A DNA stretch of 64,000 bases from Turritopsis dohrnii. Lineage: Eukaryota > Cnidaria > Hydrozoa > Anthoathecata > Oceaniidae. This document shows positions 1 to 11,449 of the stretch, piece by piece; the first letter of the stretch is position 1; each line of letters starts with the position of its first letter. A program made the translations under genes and the position numbers. The stretch spans positions 868,001-932,000 of the forward strand of contig BQMF02000057.1 of NCBI GenBank assembly GCA_027922465.2, given 5' to 3'. The notes below the pieces were generated by a model. The model did not search any database and was not told the DNA's origin. It worked only from the letters and a program-made list of their open reading frames with translations.

Positions 1-218
1 AAAGGTTCAAATAATCCCATTGATAATATGAATTGAATTCACAACTTATGTTAATGTGCTTCTCCACAAGTTGCGACTACACTGTAGATCCACCACTGTC
101 TGCATATTACCACTTCTATGGAGTCTATAAATAACACCAATGTGCCCGAAGAGACAAATGACACAATAAAACTTTGTTAGGATCTGCATGAAAATGTTCT
201 TTTCGAACATGATATACC

Positions 219-607
219 TTAAGGGGATTTTTTTTGTGTGGACTAATTTTTGTGAGCCAAGGTTTGAGAGCGTTTTGCGTGGATTAATATTTTCAAATCA
301 GAGCTTCTCAAGGAAAATGTTTGGATTTATATTTGCGAATGGGCACAAAGTGCAATGTGTGTACTTTATAATATAGCTTAGAAGTAGCAGCAAAAATCAC
401 CATTTTCATGCCAGCCACATTGCAAAACCAATAGGTACTTGATAAGTACAAGTAAATAGTTAATATATGAAAGGTACGCAGAGCCAAAAAATGAGCAAAT
501 AAAATCATGAAATTTTGCGTGGATTTATTTTCGCGAATCATTCATGTCTTGACGTTTTGCGTGGATTTATTGCAAAACTTAAACCACGCAAAAAAAATCC
601 CCTTACT
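219..607. repeat. MITE-like element with inverted ends
   Basis: The left end begins AAGGGGATTTTTTTTGTGTG at 221 and the right end, read on the other strand, is AAGGGGATTTTTTTGCGTGG, giving inverted terminal repeats of about 20 bp. The interior repeats the phrase TTTGCGTGGATT three times. No credible coding region lies inside. The size (~390 bp) and ends fit a non-autonomous DNA element; the target duplication is not clear, so no superfamily is given. Confidence 0.55.
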
Positions 608-2230
608 TAACGTATTGTGTCCTACTACACATATTACACTCCAAATTTTCACAAGGCTTTAGTGATCACATTGTATGTATATAATTGGTTCTAATCATCA
701 TCCAAAGTTTGTTTTCTTCTGACATATAATCCAAACTAAATCATTGTGCCTCCATTGAGCGGTTTGCAGGATTATTTTGAACAATGTCATCTTAAAATCT
801 TTTAAACGTGAATTTAAAACTAATCAGTTCCACACAAGTGATAACTTGACCGAGCATTGTACAGTGATGAATAATTTGATACAGTCTGGAATTCCCCAAA
901 TTACTCCCTTCTTTAATTTATTACCGCTTTTCAATTCACTGTGACGTTTCGGAGCCAGAAAAACAGTTTTATAAGACATATCGTTCACCAATATCTTGCA
1001 CATGTTTATACTTTCAGTATGTATGTATGTTTGGGTCAATTCATTCACTAGTGATTTGTGCTGCAATGACAATTTCATTTGTTTGTTTTTTTCAATATCT
1101 TCAACTTTCGGTGTAATATTTATTAAATGAAATGAACATGTTTCATGCATTTATTGATAAGATGTATTCACCAGTAATGTTGATACTACATACTTCTGCT
1201 GTGATATTGTATTGAAAGTTTTTTTCGTAGCTAAGTTTCGTTTACTATCAAACAACCTTCACCTTCTTTTTCAAGAATTTTTCCCAGAGTCAGCTAAACA
1301 TCAATATTTCCTACATAAGTAATGTTCTCATGATTATATTTCGATTGCAATAGTAGATAAAGTCTTAAAATTCTTCTTCAAAGCTTCTTCTTCAAAGCTT
1401 CTCTACATTTACAACTTCCTACCCTCAAAACATAAAACAAATCGGTTCGAGAACGTTTCACGTGTTCGGTGTGCATATTTTACTGACTTTTTAAAGAAAT
1501 TTTAAAGACAATTGAATTGGGAAGTTTTAAATATAAAACGGCTAAAATAACTTCTAAAATAATTTCAAAAGTGTAAAAAGCTTATTATTTTTATGAATTA
1601 ATATTGAAAGTGGCCTTTTTGTATTACATTTTGCATAGAGTTTTGGGTCTGTCATTAACTATTCTGAATAAACAAACAATCCGAAATCCAAACGGACTTT
1701 CCGAAAACGACAAAAAACTGTTACGGAGAGAGATAGATATAATGTCTAAATCAAACAATTTCCTTTGCTAAGGCGCGGAAATTGAATAAAATGATTCTGA
1801 GTTTGAGGTAGCCAGAGATATTTCTTTTGGAGTTCGAATCATTTTGAATGAATTAAAATCGCTAAGCAAAACCGTTTTCTATTGTCTTACATTATGATCA
1901 AAATTACCCCTTAAAAACATTTATTTCTGTTTGATAGCAAAAATGTTTCAGCAGTGTAAATCTCTCATTGAATAATGTGAAATCAGAACGGAATGATCAA
2001 TTTACTAATAACATGCTAAAGATAGTAACACTACCATTGTCAGTCTTAAGAAGAAACAGCTGATTCATCTTTCTCACGACATTTTCGTACATTCATTATC
2101 TTAAATTCTATTTTCGCTCCATGCAAAATGCTCATTATAAACATTTTTAGCACATTTTTATACATAAAGGGCTTTTAAGTCATATTTATGATAAGTGACT
2201 GCATTAGAGATAGTATATTGCGGATTGTAG
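608..2230. other. AT-rich intergenic DNA, nothing recognised
   Basis: About 1.6 kb with only short open frames, none with recognisable domain signatures, splice context or RNA-like folds that I can support. A tandem TTCTTCTTCAAAGC phrase sits near 1375-1400. I see no gene here. Confidence 0.5.
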
Positions 2231-2233
2231 GAC

Positions 2234-2353
2234 AACACACACACACACACACGCAAAACTGCTGACGTCATCAATATCCTAGAAAATAATGACGTCATCA
2301 ATCCAAACCACCCCACCCCTACTGCGCATGCGTCGAAAACTGTTGACGTCAAC
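2234..2353. promoter_or_regulatory. (CA)n run and three CRE-type palindromes
   Basis: A (CA)n run at 2234-2251 is followed by three copies of the 8-bp palindrome TGACGTCA at 2263, 2290 and 2344. The last is extended to the 12-bp palindrome GTTGACGTCAAC. TGACGTCA is the consensus for CREB/ATF bZIP proteins. The cluster lies just left of the endogenous-virus relic. Whether it acts as a regulatory site is inference; the same motif also recurs inside the 14-23 kb repeat array. Confidence 0.35.
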
Positions 2354-2460
2354 ACTATCATCGAAAACTGGTATCATTCTGAACATACATATTGAATGAG
2401 TCAGGGAAATCCCCTCAGTTCTGTCTACTCGTAAAAAATTTCAAAGTTGAACAACAAGCG

Positions 2461-2784
2461 ATTGCGATTGATTTTGACGGGGCAATGGAGTTTGCAGCTA
2501 TGAATGGTCACATTGAGATTGTCAAGTAGTTAAAGGAGTATGGTGCGACTGATTTTGACAAAGCAATGCTAGCAGCAGGTAGACAGGGTCACATCAAGAT
2601 TGTTAAATTATGGCAGGAGTTGGACGCGACTGATTTTAATATTGTAATAATAGCGGCAGCTTCCAATGGTCATGTTGAGATCGTCAAGCTATGCAAGGAG
2701 TGGGGTGAAACAAACTTTGACTGGGTAATGGGAGTAGCAGCAAGGGAGGAGCACTTTATGATTGTAGCACTCTGTCGAAGTTAA
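2461..2784 (+). pseudogene. Ankyrin-repeat protein remnant
   Basis: The + frame reads at least three repeats of about 27 residues. Their repeated core is GH-x-x-IVKL-x-x-E-x-x-ATDF, for example GHIKIVKLWQE and GHVEIVKLCKE. This is the ankyrin-like pattern seen in repeat proteins of large DNA viruses and some Polinton-related elements. An in-frame TAG at 2527-2529 splits the first repeat from the rest, and no convincing start is present, so the copy is broken. It lies about 140 bp from the packaging-ATPase relic and points towards it. I infer it was cargo of the same element, but it could be an independent host fragment. Ankyrin repeats mediate protein-protein contacts; no specific partner can be named. 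Confidence 0.55.
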
Positions 2785-2926
2785 GCTATCAAAAGTTAGT
2801 TGTCGAAAGATCTCTTTTACGAGTTGATAAAGGTTGTCATGCATCCAAATAGAGTGTAGGATTGGTACTATGATGAAGAGGAGAAAAAATTTTTAGGTGC
2901 CTATTTTCAATAAGTATACAAAGTAC

Positions 2927-3511
2927 TTATTGAACAACATCGTAACTCCTTGGGAACTTGCATCGTATGTAAACATATGCGTGTTCTGAAGCGTCCTAGT
3001 CTTGCAAGATGTCGCTCCAGTCGTCTATAACGTTAGTTTCCTCATCAATAAACTTAGCGTCACTCTTCTCCTTAGGATACCAAACGAATAGCATCTTTGC
3101 CTGTCATCTGATGTTCTTTGGAAGAGCTGTGTAGACTTGGGTGAGAAGCCATAGACCATGTTTTTCATGACGTCCTGTGGTACTTAGGTCAAGAAGTGAA
3201 GTACTCCTCTTATCGAGTATCTCATCATCTATAGAATCATTAATGATAAATAAAGTTTTCCGCCCTCAAATAGCTTGGTGAATCTCTCGTCCGAAGTCCC
3301 GTTTAGGTTCGATCAGAAAAACATCATCATCTTCCCAGGGAATCGTACAGTCTTTATAGTTTGTATTCCATCTGAGGGAAGGAGAGAGAATGACGATATA
3401 GTCAACCTGGTGCTTGAACTGATTTTGCAGTAAGTGTAGAACCAGTTTCGTCTTGCCACAGCCTGTCGGTCCTGAAAAAATTGTCGTACAAGGATCTTTA
3501 ACAAGGTCCAT
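2927..3511 (-). pseudogene. Polinton/Maverick-like packaging ATPase, broken
   Basis: The minus strand begins with a Walker A loop, GPTGCGKT, about 15 residues in. A hydrophobic beta strand ending in acidic residues follows (LFIINDSIDDE, Walker B-like), then a conserved GRHEKHGLWLLTQVYTALPK block. This is the pattern of the FtsK/HerA-type (A32-like) genome-packaging ATPases of Polintons, adintoviruses and virophages. Such proteins pump viral DNA into capsids. Three in-frame stops (after about residue 81, and again near 3100 and 3000) interrupt the frame before its final stop at 2927-2929. The length without stops, about 195 codons, is near the lower end for the family. It lies next to the capsid-like relic on the same strand, as in Polintons. 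This is an old, inactive copy. Confidence 0.75.
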
Positions 3512-3607
3512 TTCTTTTAGTAGACTACACTGTGGGTGCGTGCATTCGCGAAGTTAATCTGTCCGTCTTGTAGCACAAACACGTAACATTGAATGGCTCT
3601 CGCACCA

Positions 3608-4684
3608 TCAGCTTTTTTCAGTGATCTGCAGTGTGACACCATCTGACGTGTTTTTGAGGTACCTTCCTGCACCATGTAGAGTGTTGTCGGCAACACTTCG
3701 AAAGTCGATAAAAAGACAGTAATTAGAATCGAAGAATTTAGAAGGACTAATGGCTGTCAGCTTGTAGAAAGTGAAATACTTCCGTGCCGGGGCATACATT
3801 TCTTCTGGAAGTAAACCATGTGTATAGAGCTGATTAGGCTCTCCTTCGATGGTAATATCTACTTTGCTGATTTTCGGGTTGTAGTAATGAGTGTTATCCA
3901 TAGCGTATGCTTTTTGTTTGTCAGGGTCAAGAAAGAATAGAACAAGAGACTTTAAACTCTCGCTGGGCACGTTTATTTGTATATTATAAGCGGTATCTTT
4001 CTTGTCCGAAGGGATTATCCTATGCCGTAAAATACATATGTAGGGTAAGCGTTTATTAGCAAGTTCTTTGTAGACTTTTAGTTTGAACGCAGAGTCTTCT
4101 ACCTTGTCGAATTCTAGAGCAATGTTGGAAATAGTGTAGGTACCGTCAGGATCTTTTTTCGAAGCACCTGATCCTGATCTTGCGTCTTTGATGACCTTTG
4201 CATACTCCGCAAATTTAATTTTGAAGCTTAAGCGATCGCCAAGCTGTAGATAGGGGAGATGTTTAACGAGTTCAAAAAATTCCATAGACAGCTGCCAGGG
4301 TGGTCTTACTCGTTGAAGTACTCGTTGCACTCGGTGTGACTCTGAGCTTGTTCACATCACCTTCCGGATCTATCCTTTGTTGGGTAGGTTCCACCTGTAT
4401 TTCTTCAGGTAGCCGTCTGTCCTTGTAAATTTCCATCACATCTACATCTTGAATGTCTTGGATGACATTTCCTTCGTAACTGATAATCAATTGTTTCGCC
4501 TTTCCTAAGTTGTTGACGATTTAGCGTCCTGTATCGGTGGAGTTTAGCTTGATGTCAAATGCGAGCTTGAGAGATTTTGGTAGAATGACATCATCAGCAC
4601 CTAGATTCGTAAGCCTCGCATCTAGAGTTTCATCCTGATTAATGGTTCCTGGTGTATGCGAGATCTTAACATGCTGACGCTTTG
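3608..4684 (-). pseudogene. Hexon-like (double jelly-roll) capsid protein, broken
   Basis: The best stretch (3608-4330, 240 codons) resembles the large family annotated in animal genomes as F54H12.2-like and interpreted as the major capsid protein of Polinton/adintovirus elements. Recognisable parts are IEGEPNQLYTHGL, the PARKYFTFY block, and a C-terminal DFRSVADNTLHGAGRYL followed by a hydrophobic strand. The N-terminal part lies at 4320-4684. A frameshift near 4310, inside a short duplicated GTACTCGTTG phrase, separates it, and an in-frame stop near 4523 breaks it again. In an intact element this protein would form the capsid shell. Here it is a fossil. The family assignment rests on remembered motifs, not on a search. 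Confidence 0.65.
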
Positions 4685-4747
4685 AAGGCACCGAGAGTCA
4701 TATATTCCTTATATGGGTTTGCAATACCGTACATATCTATTATAAGA

Positions 4748-5801
4748 GAAATGGATTATGAAACACCTTTCCGTAAATTTGAAGATGAAGATGCCTATGA
4801 TGAGAATACTCCGTTTATACTAACACAGCCGATTCTTCTGAAATACCAAGCACATCAAGTGCACAGGGAATAGAAATTAAAAGACACAGAATTGGAAGTT
4901 TATACGAGCATCTCGGTATCTTTGATGGAGATCCCAATTTGGTTAACTTGGATAGGTTTCGACCATCTTCAACGAATACAGGTGTCACGAAAGTTGAATT
5001 TTATAAAAATGGTGAATGGGAGCGATTAACAAAAAAAGCAGGAGGATTTTTAGCTCGAGTATTTTAAAAATCTTAGGTGGTGAGAATGCAATAAAATCAC
5101 AGTTCGGTGTTGATAATACACCAGAGTAGATGAATAAAAGAAGACGTAAACTAGCGAAACAACTAGAAAATATTGAAATGGACAGCTTGGATAACAGGCA
5201 AGTCATCGACAAAATCTCAAATGTGCAGGAGGTATTGGGTGAAATGCTCGAGCAAGGCACCCAAAAACTTTAGAGGTGAAGGATTAAATTTAGTTTGCGT
5301 GAACTTAGAGGCTTAGACGATGTACTAAGACGAATACGTGGGGAGATGGAGAATAATGTAGCCAAACTAGGCGAACTTGATAGTCAAATAGCAAAAGAAA
5401 AACGTAAACTAGGTGAAACAAGTGATCCTGAAAAGGAAGAAGAGATTGAGCGACGACTCTCCAATTTGAAAGTGGAGCGTGCAGATCGAGTAAAGGTGCT
5501 CAGTGGTAACCGCAAGGAGTTGTCTAGCCAATGGTCGTACATCAAACAGACGGTGTTCAAAGTCCTCGACAAGGATAAAACACTAGGGGAGAAACTTCGC
5601 ATCCTCTATCAAGAGCAAGGGATCACAATCGTTTCAATCTTAACAACGTTTTCGCTGGTAATATCAGCGATAGCAACCTCTCTCACAGGTGGTGCTCCTA
5701 CTCCAGGAAGTCATCCTGCTGCTGCTGCTTCTGGAAGAGCTGGTGTGCAGCAATGGGTGAAGAAGCAGCTCGAAGCACCATTCCGCATAATTTGTTGCTA
5801 A
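4748..5801 (+). pseudogene. Polinton-associated coiled-coil membrane protein, partly preserved
   Basis: A + strand gene divergent from the capsid relic. It opens with MDYETPFRKFEDEDAYDENT, then changes frame near 4835 and is stopped again near 5065. The last part (5281-5801) is open for about 170 codons. That part is a long charged heptad-like coiled coil (about 100 residues rich in E, K, R, L), then a hydrophobic membrane segment (TIVSILTTFSLVISAIATSL), then a Gly/Pro/Ala linker and a basic tail ending QWVKKQLEAPFRIICC. The layout LREQG-T-I-SILT plus TM is, to my recollection, a common companion of Polinton capsid genes in cnidarians; its exact virion role is unknown to me. No ATG opens the 3' part, so it is not an independent gene. 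Confidence 0.55.
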
Positions 5802-6480
5802 GTTTCGGTCTTTCATGGCAGTAGCCATTGATTTTAAGTATCAGCTCAAATTCTTAGCTCATGTATGTTTTAACTTGTGAATATTAATTGATATATTTTT
5901 TTAAATATATGCAGAGGATTTTCCATATATTACAATTAAACAATTATATCTGAACACCAATGCATCAAATAAAGTATGTTGCATTCTGATGAAGTTTGGA
6001 ACTCTGATCTTCTGCTTAGTCAGGAGTTAACATTATTCATTTTGTAAGACATAATAATGACAATAGTTAGACAATAGTTGACAATAGAAATCCAAATAGT
6101 TGTGACATGATTCTCTTGATGAGGATTGCTTCTGTAAAACTGGCGAATTGGCATTTGCTTATAGAAATGTTTAGACGATATTTACTTGTGAATAATCGGT
6201 TGTGTTTAGCCAATCTCTAATATATAGTAAACAATTTTCGGCTTTCTTTAGCGGTTGCAGCACTAATCCAAATATTATCATGACAACATTTCTATGGGAA
6301 GATATATTGGCGTTTTCAGAAATAATAAGTAAATAATGAATGTAAAGTTACACCTTACACCAATCCACGACAGATCTTATGCTTCTATGGATTAGATCCC
6401 TATATTTTATCCAGGCACCAACACAGAGGTATAGAGATAAAGGGAAGTGGACACAACATTCCTACTTGCAGATTTTTATT
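5802..6480. other. Non-coding spacer
   Basis: AT-rich sequence between the endogenous-virus relic and a LINE relic. I see no coding frame, terminal repeat or RNA gene. The right boundary of the Polinton relic cannot be placed because no terminal inverted repeat is recognisable. Confidence 0.45.
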
Positions 6481-7205
6481 TGTTTTCCTATTTTTCAATT
6501 TCTACTTCTATTTTCTATCAACAACCTAACAACCTTTCCTCTTTTGATGTACAACCTCTCTACACTACTCTTCATATGAAACACCCCAGCCAAAGTCAAC
6601 CGTTTCCTAGTCTTAACTTCAATCCCGTGCAATTCCTTAGTTGTCCAGTCAACCACTCCTGCACTATACCTTACAACTGCCACGACTCATGAGTTTGTCG
6701 CTTTAAAGGTATTGTGGCCATCCAATTTTGATTCCAATACCAATTACACCGTTCTAATATATTCTCCACTGATCTTCTGTTTCATTCCCCTCTCCATAAT
6801 TCATTTTTTGAAATTCCTAAGTATTTATAACCTTTCTCAATTATTTCTTTGATTCCCCTCTGATCTTACCTTCACCCCCCTCCTGATTGCCAACATTCCA
6901 CACTTATCTAGTCCAGACTCCATTCCTATGGCTCAGGAAAACTTTTCAACTACCTCGACCAATCTTGTTCACCAGGGAGGATGTTGTTTTTCAGAAGATT
7001 ATCGTAAATTATATCTGCAAAGATCCCTGTTTGCAGCTTTCACATTAGCGGCAGGCACGCTATTGATTTGTAATTGCTGGCTACGCTTCTCTTTTCCAGA
7101 TCTTTTTGTATCAGAACAGTCCTCCTTTTCACCATCCATTCTGGAACTTCTCCTTTGTCCACGCTCTTCTGTAATGCATTTGCTAGTACACGGTGTAAGG
7201 TAGTG
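6480..7205 (-). pseudogene. LINE reverse-transcriptase relic (minus strand)
   Basis: Read from 7205 down, separate frames show RT-type blocks in the right order. First comes a segment like TVLIQKD...SNYKSIACLPL with ADIIYDNLLKNNILPGEQ (palm/fingers entry). Then comes GMESGLDKCGMLAI...GYKYLGI. Last is RYSAGVVDWTTKELHGIEVK followed by KRLTLAGVFHMKSSVERLYI. This block order is typical of a group of non-LTR retrotransposon ORFs (a R4/NeSL-like type is my guess). Frameshifts and stops separate the blocks, and the catalytic YxDD region appears deleted. It is a dead fragment, on the opposite strand to the LINE relic at 7.7-8.8 kb. Confidence 0.6.
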
Positions 7206-7269
7206 AAGTTTTTAGGGCATCCATCCGTAATGGTTAGCTGATCTACCGGCCGACTTGCAACTAGCAGTT

Positions 7270-7397
7270 GACTTACATTGCTCTAACTGGCATCTAATGG
7301 GCTGATACGGTGCTTTTAAAGCGCATGGGAGTGGAGTATTGAGATACGACATAATTCGACTCAGAGGTACTAACCACTACACCATCTCTGCTTAAAT
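7270..7397 (-). repeat. Possible tRNA-derived SINE head, degenerate
   Basis: On the minus strand, 7395 downwards reads GCAGAGATGGTGTAGTGGTT followed by AGTACCTCTGAGTCG. This resembles a tRNA 5' half with the pol III A box TGGTGTAGTGG. A B-box candidate some 40 nt on is degraded (CTCAATACTCC), so only one promoter element is convincing. It may be an old SINE or a chance match. No complete cloverleaf can be drawn. Confidence 0.3.
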
Positions 7398-7690
7398 ATA
7401 ATTTAGGAAGAAGAACATGAAGGTTGCATAATAAAAAGAATGGTCTTGTGAAAAAAGTGTTTAAGAATTACTAATGAAATACTAAGGAAATCGAGAATTC
7501 CTTCAAACTTATTTTTCGGTTTTCTTTTCTTCTACTTTTCCATTTCCTACAAAAATTACATCATGAGAAAAACCAAAAAATAAGGATTTCATGGTCATAA
7601 AACTTATAAAAATTAATTGGATATTTTCTTTTAAAACTCGATAAAATTTTTGTTGCCAGTTTTTGAAACACACTGTATGGCTTTCAACAA

Positions 7691-8760
7691 CTAATTAAGA
7701 AAGCCACTGGCACAACAACCGAGTCGAAAACGTTGATTGACACAATTGCTAGAACTTGCGTCTCTACTATATCTACTACTGACGTCATACCATCGAGTAT
7801 CGGAGATCACGGAATGATTGGTTACTGTAGAAAAATAAATCATCTGAAATTCAGATCTCGCACCATCAAAACACGAAACTTTAAACATTACGTTTCTAGA
7901 AAAAATGTGCGATGATTTGAAAAGCGCCGACTGGTCGCCGATAGAAACTGTGAATGACGTCAACAAAAATATATCGAATTTCAATTCTGTTCTAAATAAT
8001 ATTTTTGAAATACATTCCCCAATAATAACTAAACGGGTCCGTGGTCAAAACATCTCCCAGGCTAACGACAGCAATTAAGTTAGAATTGAACACATGTGAC
8101 AAACTATTGCGTAGATCTCGAAAATCCAAGAAAGATGAGGATGCCCTAGCTTACAAAAAAAACCGAAATAAAGTGAACAATATGATGAGAAAATCGAAAG
8201 CAAATTTAAATAAAAAACTTCTTCGCGAAAAGCCATTGGGTCCTGACAGTTTCTGGAAGACTATCGTATCAGCTATTTGAATCGACGACCCAAAATCAAC
8301 ATAAAATTGTTTCAGTAATTTTTCGCTAATGTTGCAACTAAGTCTAAAGCCTTCCCGTCATTTAATCTTGTATGGAGAAAGGCGAAAGAAATTCCTTGTC
8401 AATGCTACAGTACCTTCAGATTTACCTACATATCCCGCGTAGAAGTTGAAATCTTCGATTAATCAAACGAAAGAAAGCTTCAGGAACATATGATCTCCCT
8501 GGCTGTCTTTTAAAATTTGCAGCCCACAAAATTGCTACACCACATACAAGAATTAACATTTCTTTGGAAACAGGGGTATTCCCTAGTGAGTGGAAGATTG
8601 CTAAGACTATATGACACAGCCTTTTCGAAGTTAAACAGGGTAAACACTTTTACCCCTGCCAAAAGTATAAGTAGTTCGTATGGTACCATAGGTCACCAGG
8701 AACGAACTGACATTCTGCAAATGTAGGTGTCAGCTCCTGATGAAAGATCTACAATTCTGT
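7691..8760 (+). pseudogene. CR1-like LINE ORF2 relic (plus strand)
   Basis: Separate + frames give the stretch that usually joins the endonuclease and reverse transcriptase of CR1-like LINEs. It starts LIDTIARTCVSTISTTDVIP, then SSIGDHGMIGYCRKINHLKF, then DLKSADWSPIETVND. A PRLTTAIKLELNTCDKLLRR block and LREKPLGPDSFWKTI follow. After 8480, broken frames resemble the K-A-S-G-T-Y-D-L-P-G-LLK entry of the RT and its ETGVFPSEWKIAK motif. At least four frame changes or stops are present and the RT core is missing, so the copy is dead and 3'-truncated. The family name is from memory of these motifs. Confidence 0.65.
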
Positions 8761-10130
8761 CTTTTTCTTGGCAAACTCATGCACGCGTTTTTTTTTCTAC
8801 ACATCCTAGTACATACTATGAAAGACTTCTTTCATTTCATTATTACACAATATAATTTCTAATTTACTAAGACATTATACTTTTTAATTTACTAATAAAC
8901 GACACATCTGCCTTGTGCGTCACACTGAAACAAAATCACCACTAACAAGGAAACAAGAACAGGACAATGCACCACACTCCCTGCGCTAACACAACATCAC
9001 GACTCTCCACGCTTCCTAACTGAGAGACTAATTTTCACTTTGCACCCTGTAATTTATACACAGTTCACCTTATCAACACAACACTTTCTCTCTAAGTCAG
9101 TCACTGCTGCAACATTACTCCTAAAAAACTAATACATGGAAAACTGCTAAGACTGTCTCCACGTTTATATCTAAACTAAACGAATCTAAAACGAAACTAA
9201 ACGAATCACAAAGATAAAGCTGTCCCGATGGTCCCGTATTCCAATACAGTCGATAGAAAACAATAACAAATTGTCAACTTGTATGTTTGTGCATAAATGG
9301 ATCTCGAAATCTACTTGTTCAAACTCTCATAACTACTTCACCGAGGTGAATCATAAATTCCAAACCAGAAATAATGGGATAAGTCTGGCTTTAGCTTAAG
9401 TGAGAACGGAATTTGGAAAGTGTGGTTTACATTTCCAAGGTGCTACTCTTTACTGACTAACATTTGTAGTGAAAACGGTCCAAAAAACTCAAAGATATGC
9501 TGAAAAAGCAGTTTAGTGTCTGATTCAAAAGTATATAATTGCGATTAGTCAACTTGGTTTATAACCTAGGTCTGAGTTTGGAGATGGAGAATTTTTATTG
9601 AGTTTTTTTTTAACTTTTGTTCTTCTTTTGCCCAGATCTTAGACTATTAGTCTATTTTTTTTTTGGAATTTAATTTTTTAATTTAATTTTCGAATATCAA
9701 CTTTTACGTTAAATACACGAAACACATTTATAACAGTTACTTATTTAGCTGAATCTTTTATATCCTGTGCAAATATTCGTTTTAATTAAATAAATTAAGT
9801 CGTAAAGGAATCATCTTTATTACTTACTTTCAGAGCATCCATAAAATGCAAACTTTATTTGAATTTTTTCGTCCAAATCTAATTTCCAGTTTTCTTGTTG
9901 TCAAAGATTTGTCTTGAAACCAGTATCGATAAGTATATTTATTTCCAGGATATGTGAATCTCTAGAAATAAAAGAAGTTGTTATTCTATTCATTTGTAAA
10001 TCATTAAAGATTATGTTATCTAGTTTTCAAAGAAAAACCGAAATATAAAAAAGTTTAACTTTATGTCAATGTGTCTTAGGGTATTTCTATCTGTGAAACC
10101 AGTATTAGGCAAGGTCCAGTTTTCTAAGCA
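8761..10130. other. Intergenic DNA, nothing recognised
   Basis: AT-rich sequence with homopolymer T runs (around 8790, 9605 and 9655) and a tandem phrase AAACTAAACGAATC near 9175-9210. I find no coding frame, RNA or element end that I can support. Confidence 0.45.
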
Positions 10131-10136
10131 AAATAC

Positions 10137-10448
10137 CAACCATCTGTTTGTAACCATAATCCACAAACCGTTCCATCATTTCATCTTTTTTTGTAGCATA
10201 AAGTAATGTAATGTGTTTTGTATTTCCATCGTTTCCTTGTAAAGCTAAACCAGTTACAGTCATCAGCCTGCCAAAATCAATCTCAACTTTTATGATCCTA
10301 TGCTGATCTTGTGAACACCATTCTTGATCGCTGTTTAATCCAATATAACGAACTTCGTTGCCCCAGTTGTCAGTGGAGCTTTTTAATTGTCGCTTTATAT
10401 TGATTACACCATTCTCAAAACCAAGTGGTAGCATGCAACTGTTGATAT
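10137..10448 (-). CDS. F5/8 type C (discoidin) domain exon
   Basis: The translation runs from a Cys just before MLPLGFENGVINIKRQLKSS through DNWGNEVRYIGLNSD, EWCSQD, then IIKVEIDFGRLMTVTGLALQ and TKHITLLYATKKDEM. This is the order of an F5/8C/discoidin domain: start Cys, LGxENG, N-x-x-x-W, the W-x-x-x aromatic patch, V-x-x-DL/F, V-x-G-I/L-x-x-QG. The exon starts after a TTTTATAG acceptor in phase 1 and probably ends at a GTATTT donor near 10137, also phase 1, so it could be shuffled as a unit. The domain binds lipids or sugars on secreted or membrane proteins. Only the first two thirds of the domain is present and no neighbouring exon is convincing. A coding-like stretch at 10498-10644 (minus) lacks a donor. 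It may be one exon of a larger gene or a stranded copy. Confidence 0.55.
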
Positions 10449-11250
10449 CTATAAAACAATATGAATCTGTACAGGATAAACAAAACTTCAGCTTGATCTA
10501 ATAAATCAGATGTCCTTGCTTATCGTTTATATAAACAATATTACCGCTATTATTATCAAAGAGGAAACAGTTACTACCTCCTAAAGTTGTAGGATTCACC
10601 ATCAAACTTTTTATCACACTGCCATTAATTATATGAGCTTCAACCTATGTGTGATTTGAAAAGATTATATTATCAGTTGCAGTACTTTAGGATTTTTTTC
10701 TAAACACTAAACTAATGGAAAAGAAAAAACATAAGATTTATTTTGTGTAAAACTCATTCAAAATGTTGCAATGTATTACTAATTTTGTGAAAAATTTTTA
10801 CATTATCAAGATAAATATCCAAGAATCCAAGATATTCAGGCTGCTCGATAAACCTGGTCAGATAAAATCAAGTCCAATAATTCATCTATGAAAATTATGA
10901 GATAGATAGCTTGTCCGAGACTATGCCGATCTAATGTCCACGGGAGAAAGTCTATATGTTTTATATGCCGCTTTCCAATAGTTTCATATTATTAAATGTT
11001 TTCTCTGTTGAACTTACCTCTCAGTGTCATATATAAATGAGTAGAGAAGACCTATGTTACCCATTACGGTCAAATTGCGATGTGTTTCCAGATCATGCTA
11101 TTGGTAAGTAGGTCAAAGCAGTCAAGCTTTGTGCTACGAATTTTGTTTAAAATACCTCCCCATAAGGTGTATTTGAGAAAGTCAAATAGAGTGTTAAAAA
11201 AACAGAAGGCAAGAAAAAAAGTGTTATTTTATTTAAGTGCTTGTTCACAA
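10449..11250. other. Non-coding spacer with one weak coding-like stretch
   Basis: Mostly AT-rich. On the minus strand, 10644 to 10498 follows an ACATAG acceptor and stays open for about 48 codons (including PTTLGGSNCFLFDNNSG), but no splice donor follows before a stop. I leave it as unproven. The rest shows nothing recognisable. Confidence 0.35.
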
Positions 11251-11449
11251 CTACAATCCCGGACAAAAATTGTGGCAAAACTGATGTTTTTCATGAAGAA
11301 TTCAAATACCCCCTCCCCCAGCATCAATGTTTTGAGTTGTGTCCAGCCAGAGGTTCCAACAAACATTGATAACATTGATGGTGGGGAGAAGGGGGGCCTC
11401 ATGACGTGAATTTCATGCTTTTGCCACAATATTTTGTCCGAGATTGCAG
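11251..11449. repeat. Mariner-like MITE at the broken end of the Helitron gene
   Basis: The left end CTACAATCCCGGACAAAAAT and the right end (other strand) CTGCAATCTCGGACAAAATA form inverted repeats of about 28-30 bp around a 140-bp core. Ends of the type TACA-TC-CGGAC are usual for Tc1/mariner MITEs, which insert at TA. The Helitron reading frame runs into the right end of this element and does not resume on the far side. The MITE therefore marks the point where the Helitron gene is lost. Confidence 0.55.

Noticed and set aside
188..541. Two short open frames at the left edge
   Set aside because: They lie inside an inverted-repeat element, on opposite strands over the same bases, with no domain signature.
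3313..3504. Second minus frame overlapping the ATPase relic
   Set aside because: Shadow frame; the Walker A motif is in the other frame.
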